The translations under genes were made by a program, and so were the position numbers. Below are positions 7,398 to 11,556 of a DNA stretch of 11,556 nt, in pieces (the first letter of the stretch is position 1; each line of letters starts with the position of its first letter). Source of the stretch: DATLHO01 sp035539855 (GTDB lineage: Bacteria > Bacteroidota > Ignavibacteria > OLB7); the NCBI GenBank assembly GCA_035539855.1, contig DATLHO010000119.1, positions 1 to 11,556 on the forward strand, written 5' to 3'. The notes beneath the pieces are model-generated. The model was not told the origin of the DNA, ran no database searches, and saw nothing but the letters and a program-made list of their open reading frames with translations.

Positions 7398-7700
7398 ATG
7401 GCGAAAGTTGTCTTGCTGGTGAACGTCGAGCTCGAGGACGGAAAGCGGGAGGAGTATCTCTCGGCGGTCGGCGAATTGCGCGATCGATTCCGTGCGTCGG
7501 GCGACGTCTCCTACGGTGTGTTCGAGAACCAGGGGAAGGAGAAGGATTCCTTCACCGAGATGTTCACGTTCAAGGACATGTCGGCCTACGAGGCATTCGA
7601 CGACGGTGAGGAGGATGGCGAGGCCAACGAGATCTTCGCGAAGATTCTGTCGATGGGCAAGCGCGCACCGAAGTACACGACGCTCGTCGAAGTCGAGTAA
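7398..7700 (+). CDS. Small ABM-like dimeric alpha/beta-barrel protein (100 aa)
   Basis: A complete small cytosolic protein with no signal peptide or membrane segment. The order of elements fits the ferredoxin-like fold of antibiotic biosynthesis monooxygenase (ABM)-type proteins. A first strand (KVVLLVNVELEDG) is followed by a helix (REEYLSAVGELRDRFRA), strands (VSYGVFENQ and DSFTEMFTFKD), a helix (SAYEAFDDGEEDGEANEIFAKILSM) and a last strand (KYTTLVEVE). The motif EMFTFKDMSAYEAF resembles the ABM core, where a strand is followed by a helix packing against the sheet. Such proteins usually form dimers, and members range from monooxygenases to haem-degrading enzymes and proteins with no known activity. 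No diagnostic catalytic residue is recognised, so no reaction is assigned. It has its own likely promoter and ribosome site and a strong terminator 25 bases after the stop, so it is probably a single-gene transcript. Confidence 0.8.
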   Translation: MAKVVLLVNVELEDGKREEYLSAVGELRDRFRASGDVSYGVFENQGKEKDSFTEMFTFKDMSAYEAFDDGEEDGEANEIFAKILSMGKRAPKYTTLVEVE

Positions 7701-7725
7701 GTCCCGACCTCGGGAATGAACCATG

Positions 7726-7759
7726 AACCGCTCGTGCACCACGAGCGGTTCTTTGTTTT
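7726..7759 (+). terminator. Rho-independent terminator
   Basis: AACCGCTCGTG (7726-7736) pairs perfectly with CACGAGCGGTT (7740-7750) across a 3-base loop, and CTTTGTTTT (7751-7759) follows. This is a textbook intrinsic terminator 25 bases after the stop of the ABM-like gene. It also shows that the next gene must start downstream of it and not at the in-frame ATG 7716. Confidence 0.93.
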
Positions 7760-7780
7760 CGGCCCGGCGCTTCGTATGAT
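7753..7780 (+). promoter_or_regulatory. Candidate promoter for the first DUF5723-like gene
   Basis: TTGTTT (7753-7758), a 16-base spacer and TATGAT (7775-7780) form a good -35/-10 pair. The -35 lies in the T-rich tail of the terminator just upstream. Transcription would begin near 7787, giving a leader of about 50 bases to ATG 7836 (about 20 to ATG 7806). Confidence 0.5.
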
Positions 7781-7835
7781 CCGCGAGCGCGCACTTACTC
7801 ATTCCATGTCGACGTTACCGCAGAGCCGGCACACG

Positions 7836-9362
7836 ATGCACCGTTCGCACCGCACCGCCCTCGCGCGGCCCTTCGGGTCGCTCCTTCTGATCGCTCTACT
7901 CTTGCTCGCGTACCCCGGCCAGGCCCAGGACCGGCTCGATCCGGTCTCGATGGGCAAGGCGCGCGCGTCGGTCGCGAGCGTTCGCGGACTCGGCAGCGTC
8001 GTCGCCAACCCCGGAGCGCTCGCTCTCGATAGGCTCGACAGGCTGACCCTCGAGCAACCGCTCGTCGTCTCGATCTATACGCTCGGCGGCTCCATCGGCT
8101 CGACCTACTTCAGCGGCGATCGCTTTCGCGAGATCTTCGGTGAGCGCCGAGAGGGGCTTACCAACGAGCAGCGCCAGAAGCTCGGCGACCTGCTGCAGGA
8201 CGAGAAGCTCTTTGCCAACGGCGGCATCAATCTGCTGACGGTGCGCTACGTGACCGAGGAGAGCGGGACGTTCGGACTGCAGTATGGCCATCGGCTCGTC
8301 GCTCGCGTGAACTTCCCCGGTGAGTTCCGCGACCTGCTGCGCACCGGCAACCTCGCCGAGAACTACGAGTTCGTCAATCGCGGCATCGGCGTCACGTGGT
8401 CGACGCAGCTCGGCTTCAGCTACGGGACCGTGATCGGCACGAGCCGAACCGGCTGGATCCCGTCGGCGGGCGTCGGCGCCACGCTGAAGCTGGTTCAGGG
8501 TGTCGCGCATTTCGAGATCCAGGAGAACAGCATCCTGTCGACCTCGCAGATCGAAGCCGGCGGCGCGGCGGCGTTCCTCATTCGCGGTGGCTATACGTTC
8601 CGCTCGGCAACGCCCGAGGCGTTCGATCTCGATGGCGCCGTCGGCGAGTTCCAGACGGCGCTCTTTCCCGGCACGTCCGGACTCGGTGTCGGAGTCGACC
8701 TAGGGATCAGCGGCACGCTCTTCCGCAAGCAGTGGTCCGGCAACAGGGATCCGCTCAACGAAGACGAGACGACGTCCGAGGCGATCACCTGGGGCATCGT
8801 CCTGCAGGACGTCGGCACGATCAGTTGGAGCACCAACGCGTACGAGCGTCGTCTCGACGATGTGCGCGACACGCTGCGCACCGCCTCGCTCACCAACGAG
8901 CAGTTCAGACGATTCGAGGGAACGCTGACGCGCGTTCCCGACTTCTCGACACCGCTCGCGTCGGTGCTTCGCGCCGGTCTCGGCTTCGACCTCGGCGCAC
9001 TGCTCGACGATCGCTCGCTGGATCTGCGGCTCGACCTCGAGGGCGAGGCACCGCTCAACGACGTGCCCGGCAACCCGGAGGGTCCCCGCATCGCCATCGG
9101 CGCAGACTGGGGAGCCAGCGATCACTTTCGCGTGCGAACCGGTCTGAGCCTTCTCAACACGAGCGACAGCACGTCCGCCGTCGAACAGGTCGGCTCCACC
9201 GATCAGACGAGCACGAGCAGCGTCGGTGTGGGCCTCGGCCTCGGATGGCGCCCGCTCGACTGGCTCTCGATCGACGTCGGCTCTGGCGACGTCGCCGCGA
9301 TCGTCCGCGGCGAGACGATCGACCTTTCGGCACGCCTCGCCGCAGCGCTGCCCTGGAAGTAG
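7836..9362 (+). CDS. DUF5723-like outer-membrane protein (508 aa)
   Basis: Probably a beta-barrel of the outer membrane, related to the DUF5723/PorV-FadL type. Residues 1-30 are a signal peptide (FGSLLLIALLLLAYPGQA|Q). The mature start has the family pattern MG-x-A followed by NPGALAL (from residue 39), as in PorV/FadL proteins (MGxA then NPA). Later come GLQYGHRLVARVNFP (147-161) and VGTISW (326-331), which resembles the D-x-G-x-x-x-W motif of DUF5723. The C-terminal half is rich in glycine-aromatic strands ending LSARLAAALPWK. ATG 7836 is chosen over 7806 because it aligns with the start of the paralogue at 9498 (both M-H after a CACAC sequence) and gives nearly equal lengths. ATG 7716 lies before the terminator and is excluded. 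No Shine-Dalgarno is visible. It could serve the surface proteins encoded upstream, but no direct evidence links them. Confidence 0.8.
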   Translation: MHRSHRTALARPFGSLLLIALLLLAYPGQAQDRLDPVSMGKARASVASVRGLGSVVANPGALALDRLDRLTLEQPLVVSIYTLGGSIGSTYFSGDRFREIFGERREGLTNEQRQKLGDLLQDEKLFANGGINLLTVRYVTEESGTFGLQYGHRLVARVNFPGEFRDLLRTGNLAENYEFVNRGIGVTWSTQLGFSYGTVIGTSRTGWIPSAGVGATLKLVQGVAHFEIQENSILSTSQIEAGGAAAFLIRGGYTFRSATPEAFDLDGAVGEFQTALFPGTSGLGVGVDLGISGTLFRKQWSGNRDPLNEDETTSEAITWGIVLQDVGTISWSTNAYERRLDDVRDTLRTASLTNEQFRRFEGTLTRVPDFSTPLASVLRAGLGFDLGALLDDRSLDLRLDLEGEAPLNDVPGNPEGPRIAIGADWGASDHFRVRTGLSLLNTSDSTSAVEQVGSTDQTSTSSVGVGLGLGWRPLDWLSIDVGSGDVAAIVRGETIDLSARLAAALPWK

Positions 9363-9405
9363 CGGGCGTCTCGGTCAGGATTCGCTCGCGGACGCCGTCA
9401 CTTTG

Positions 9406-9436
9406 TCGGTGGTGCACGCGACGTAGGCACCGCCGA
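9406..9436 (+). other. Hairpin between the two DUF5723-like genes
   Basis: TCGGTGGTGC (9406-9415) pairs with GCACCGCCGA (9427-9436), a 10-bp stem with one G-T pair and an 11-base loop. It starts 43 bases after the upstream stop and ends 7 bases before a TATGAT (9444-9449). No T-tract follows, so it may be a weak terminator, an operator or nothing. Confidence 0.4.
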
Positions 9437-9443
9437 GCCGTTC

Positions 9444-9449
9444 TATGAT
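9444..9449 (+). promoter_or_regulatory. Candidate -10 element TATGAT for the second DUF5723-like gene
   Basis: TATGAT matches the -10 consensus at five of six bases and is identical to the element in front of the upstream paralogue. No convincing -35 lies 16-18 bases before it. It would leave about 40 bases of leader to ATG 9498 and only about 9 to ATG 9465. Confidence 0.35.
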
Positions 9450-9497
9450 GGTCCCCCGCGCTCGATGCCTCGCTTTCATTTCGGTCCACGCACACCA

Positions 9498-11021
9498 ATG
9501 CACACCAGGTCCGTGCAGTCGATGCTCCTGCTCGCTGCTCTTGCGATGGCCGCGATTCCGCTCGCGGCGCAGGAGCGCGCCGATCCGATTGCGATCGGCA
9601 GCGGGCGCACGACCGTCGCCTCGGCGCGCGGAGTCTCGGCGCTCTACACGAACATCGGCGGGCTCGCGCTGCCGCCACTCCTCGGCAGCGGAATCGACGA
9701 CGGCGTCGAGCTCGGCATCGCCTTCGTCCCGGTCGGCATCTCGGCCGGCTCCACCTACCTGAATTCCTCCGAGCTCGAATTCGTCTTCGACGACAAGGCG
9801 TGCGACGTCTTCAGCGACGCCGACCGGCTGCGCCTCGGCGGGCTGCTCGAGCGCGACCGGCTCGCCGCCGACGTCGCCGCCGACATCGCCGCGCTGACGC
9901 TGCGCGTGCCCGGCATCGGCGCGCTCGGGCTGCAGTACGGCCATCGCATCCGCGTGAGGATGAACTTCCCCGAGGAGTTCCGACAGGATGTGCTCGGGCA
10001 GGGCGATGTCTTCGAGGGCGACAAGCGCTACGACGGAACCGACATCGGCGGCGAGTGGGTCAAGCGGCTCGCGCTCACGCTGGCCACTGCGTGGAATCGA
10101 GTCGACGTGACCGACTCCGGCGACGTCTGGCTACCGGTCGTCGGCTTCGGCGCGAGCATCGCGACGCTCGAGGGGATCGTTCACTTCGACGTCGACCCAG
10201 CGAGCTTCGTCGAGACCCTGCGACTGCCACCGGCCGGCCGCACGCGCCGACTCGGCGTCAACGGATACTACGCGTTCCGCAGCTCGGTGCCGGCAAGCTT
10301 CGAGCCGTCGCAGGCGATCCTGCGTCCCGGCTTCGGAGCCTCCGACAGCTCGCGCGCGCTGGGCTGGGGCGGATCATTCGGGCTTTCGGCGGTGGTTCTG
10401 CGACGGGTGCGCATGGACGAGGAGCTCTCGATCGGCTCACCGCTCGACCCGGAGCACCTGCGCCGTCAGCGCGTCACGACGCGTGACGCGATCACCTTCG
10501 GGGTGACAGTCGACGAGATCGGCTCCCTCGACTGGGAGGGCCTGAACCTGCAGCGCGCGCGCACGATCGACACGGTCGTCACCGACCGCGGCGGCGGGCT
10601 CACCTACGAGGTGCTCTGCGGGTATCGCGGAGAGCTCGACACGGTCGGATCGTTCACGACGTCGCTGCCGTCGCAGCTTCGCTTCGGCGGCGCGGTCGAC
10701 ATCACCGCGTTCGTCCCGGCGATTCGTGGTGATCTGCTCGCCGGCGTCGAGGCGGCGTTCGATCTCAACGATGCGATTGGAGGCGAGGGAGCGGCGCGCG
10801 TTTCGGTCGGTGGACAATGGACGCCCTGGCGATTGCTCACGCTCATGAGCGGCGTGCAGGTGGGTGGGCGGCAGGGATTCGCATGGAGCCTCGGCGCGCG
10901 CTTCCAGCCGTTCCCCTGGCTCTCGCTCGCGGCGGCGACCTCCGACTGGACGAGCGCACTCGACGCCGGGTCGCTCGCGTACGACGTCACGTTTCGCGCG
11001 GCCACGCACTTCCGGTTCTGA
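9498..11021 (+). CDS. DUF5723-like outer-membrane protein, tandem paralogue (507 aa)
   Basis: The second of two tandem outer-membrane proteins. Residues 1-25 are a signal peptide (SMLLLAALAMAAIPLAA|Q). The mature start, DPIAIGSGRTTVASARGVSA, aligns with DPVSMGKARASVASVRGLGS of the upstream gene. GLQYGHR (144-150) and MNFPEEFR (155-162) sit within three residues of their positions in that protein, and IGSLDW (341-346) matches the DUF5723 D-x-G-x-x-x-W motif in the form DEIGSLDW. The NPA-like motif is changed to TNIGGLALP. ATG 9465 is a possible earlier start, but 9498 places basic residues directly before the hydrophobic core. The C-terminus ends in an aromatic strand (YDVTFRAATHFRF), typical of outer-membrane barrels recognised by BamA. 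It is followed after 7 bases by a convergent gene. Substrate and partners are unknown. Confidence 0.8.
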   Translation: MHTRSVQSMLLLAALAMAAIPLAAQERADPIAIGSGRTTVASARGVSALYTNIGGLALPPLLGSGIDDGVELGIAFVPVGISAGSTYLNSSELEFVFDDKACDVFSDADRLRLGGLLERDRLAADVAADIAALTLRVPGIGALGLQYGHRIRVRMNFPEEFRQDVLGQGDVFEGDKRYDGTDIGGEWVKRLALTLATAWNRVDVTDSGDVWLPVVGFGASIATLEGIVHFDVDPASFVETLRLPPAGRTRRLGVNGYYAFRSSVPASFEPSQAILRPGFGASDSSRALGWGGSFGLSAVVLRRVRMDEELSIGSPLDPEHLRRQRVTTRDAITFGVTVDEIGSLDWEGLNLQRARTIDTVVTDRGGGLTYEVLCGYRGELDTVGSFTTSLPSQLRFGGAVDITAFVPAIRGDLLAGVEAAFDLNDAIGGEGAARVSVGGQWTPWRLLTLMSGVQVGGRQGFAWSLGARFQPFPWLSLAAATSDWTSALDAGSLAYDVTFRAATHFRF

Positions 11022-11028
11022 ACGCCGA

Positions 11029-11487
11029 TCAGTCGTGCGTCGCGGGCACGATGCGCGTCGTTCGGCCGATGAACAATCCGATCGCATCACCCTCGACCGT
11101 CCACCTGACGATGTCCGATCCGGAGCCGAACGGCCCCATGTCGTCGCCGCGATAGTAGGTGCGCTGGAATTCGTAGTACGGCTCGTCATACGAGACGACG
11201 ACGGCGGCGAGCCCTTCGGGCTCGCTGTACGCGTTCCATTCGTCGACCATGGCGATCCGTCCCTGCGCGTTCGTGTCGCGCGATCGCGCGATCGGCGCCC
11301 TCGTGAACATCGGGATCGGCAGATTGCCGATCATCGAATCGAGCGTCGTCGAGGCGAGCAGATAGACCTCGCCGGGATTGGGATCGATCACCGCCCGTAC
11401 GCTGAACATCTCCATCGGCCGCCCTTCCCACGACCAGCTCGACGGCACGATCGTCCCGCGATCGGCGACGGTCGACTCGGTGACGCT
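11029..11487 (-). CDS. C-terminal part of an uncharacterised, possibly DUF4249-like, protein (partial)
   Basis: A convergent gene whose stop (TGA on the minus strand at 11029-11031) lies 7 bases from the stop of the plus-strand neighbour. The readable part is about 150 residues and includes SSWSWEGRPMEMFSVRAVID, PGEVYLLASTTLDSM, SYDEPYYEFQRTYYRG and VRWTVEGDAIGLFIGRTTR. The pattern of YYEF-x-R-T followed near the end by a G-x-x-x-GLF segment recalls DUF4249 proteins of Bacteroidota, which are often surface lipoproteins. That match is by eye and weak. No start is seen: the frame stays open through the inverted repeat to the end of the window. GTG 11448 is an unlikely true start, because the reading frame and the protein-like character continue upstream (TVADRGTIVPSSWSWEG). 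Residues encoded beyond 11487 would come from the right arm of the palindrome and may not be real. Confidence 0.6.
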   Translation of the reverse strand, partial: SVTESTVADRGTIVPSSWSWEGRPMEMFSVRAVIDPNPGEVYLLASTTLDSMIGNLPIPMFTRAPIARSRDTNAQGRIAMVDEWNAYSEPEGLAAVVVSYDEPYYEFQRTYYRGDDMGPFGSGSDIVRWTVEGDAIGLFIGRTTRIVPATHD

Positions 11488-11556
11488 CGTGCCGTCGAGC
11501 TGGTCGTGGGAAGGGCGGCCGATGGAGATGTTCAGCGTACGGGCGGTGATCGATCC
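11381..11556. repeat. Perfect 70-bp inverted repeat at the window edge
   Basis: The left arm 11381-11450 (starting GGATCGATCACCGCCC) is the exact reverse complement of the right arm 11487-11556 (ending GGGCGGTGATCGATCC). The loop is 36 bases (11451-11486). The match runs with no mismatch to the last base of the window, so its outer limit is unknown. The left arm is coding sequence of the minus-strand gene, and the right arm carries the same peptide on the plus strand. A fold-back (snap-back) artefact of amplification or assembly at a contig end is the simplest explanation; a true long palindrome is possible. Confidence 0.95.

Noticed and set aside
7716..7835. In-frame ATGs at 7716 and 7776 as starts of the first DUF5723-like gene
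   Set aside because: 7716 precedes the intrinsic terminator and 7776 lies within the likely -10 element; both would add a non-signal extension before the signal peptide.
9365..9396. GGCGTC/GACGCC inverted repeat as a terminator of the first DUF5723-like gene
   Set aside because: Only 6 bp of stem with a 20-base loop and no real T-tract.
11033..11051. TCGTGC/GCACGA hairpin as a bidirectional terminator of the convergent genes
   Set aside because: It lies inside the coding end of the minus-strand gene, has a 6-bp stem and no T-tract on either side.
11381..11556. Invertible (phase-variable) DNA switch
   Set aside because: The 36-base segment between the repeats is too short for known site-specific inversion systems, and no recombinase gene is present in the window.

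Overview
The window is GC-rich, densely coded DNA dominated by exported proteins. Five of its seven complete genes encode proteins with a signal peptide whose predicted cleavage falls just before a glutamine (ARG|Q, ARA|Q, SHA|Q, GQA|Q, LAA|Q). This is the pattern known as the Bacteroidetes Q-rule. Two of these proteins also end in a domain resembling the type A sorting domain of the type IX secretion system (T9SS), and two look like outer-membrane barrels of the DUF5723/PorV kind. Together this suggests a GC-rich member of the Bacteroidota/Chlorobiota/Kapabacteria group. The lineage is an inference; there is no rRNA or marker gene here.

Layout, left to right. (1) 79-897: a small outer-membrane beta-barrel protein. 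(2) 894-4709 and (3) 4773-6761: two adjacent paralogous surface proteins that share an N-terminal module of about 440-490 residues. The larger has five Ig-like repeats of about 105 residues plus a cohesin-like domain; the smaller has one repeat. Both have a T9SS-like tail. A long GC-rich hairpin that encloses an AGGAGG lies between them. (4) 6811-7227: a CoA-binding (YccU-type) protein. (5) 7398-7700: a 100-residue ABM-like protein, followed by a textbook rho-independent terminator at 7726-7759. (6) 7836-9362 and (7) 9498-11021: tandem paralogous DUF5723-like outer-membrane proteins of almost identical length (508 and 507 residues). (8) 11029-11487, minus strand: the C-terminal part of a convergent gene whose start is not seen.

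The main structural oddity is at the right edge. The last 176 bases form a perfect 70-bp inverted repeat around a 36-base loop, running to the final base of the window. The minus-strand gene reads through one arm. This may be a fold-back assembly or amplification artefact, or a genuine long palindrome.

How the genes may work together is inference. A surface-protein pair likely secreted through T9SS, a pair of DUF5723-like outer-membrane proteins and a further barrel are consistent with a cell-envelope locus. The two cytosolic genes in the middle have no evident link to it. No mobile elements, CRISPR arrays, tRNA or rRNA genes were seen, and no stretch over 300 bases lacks a gene.
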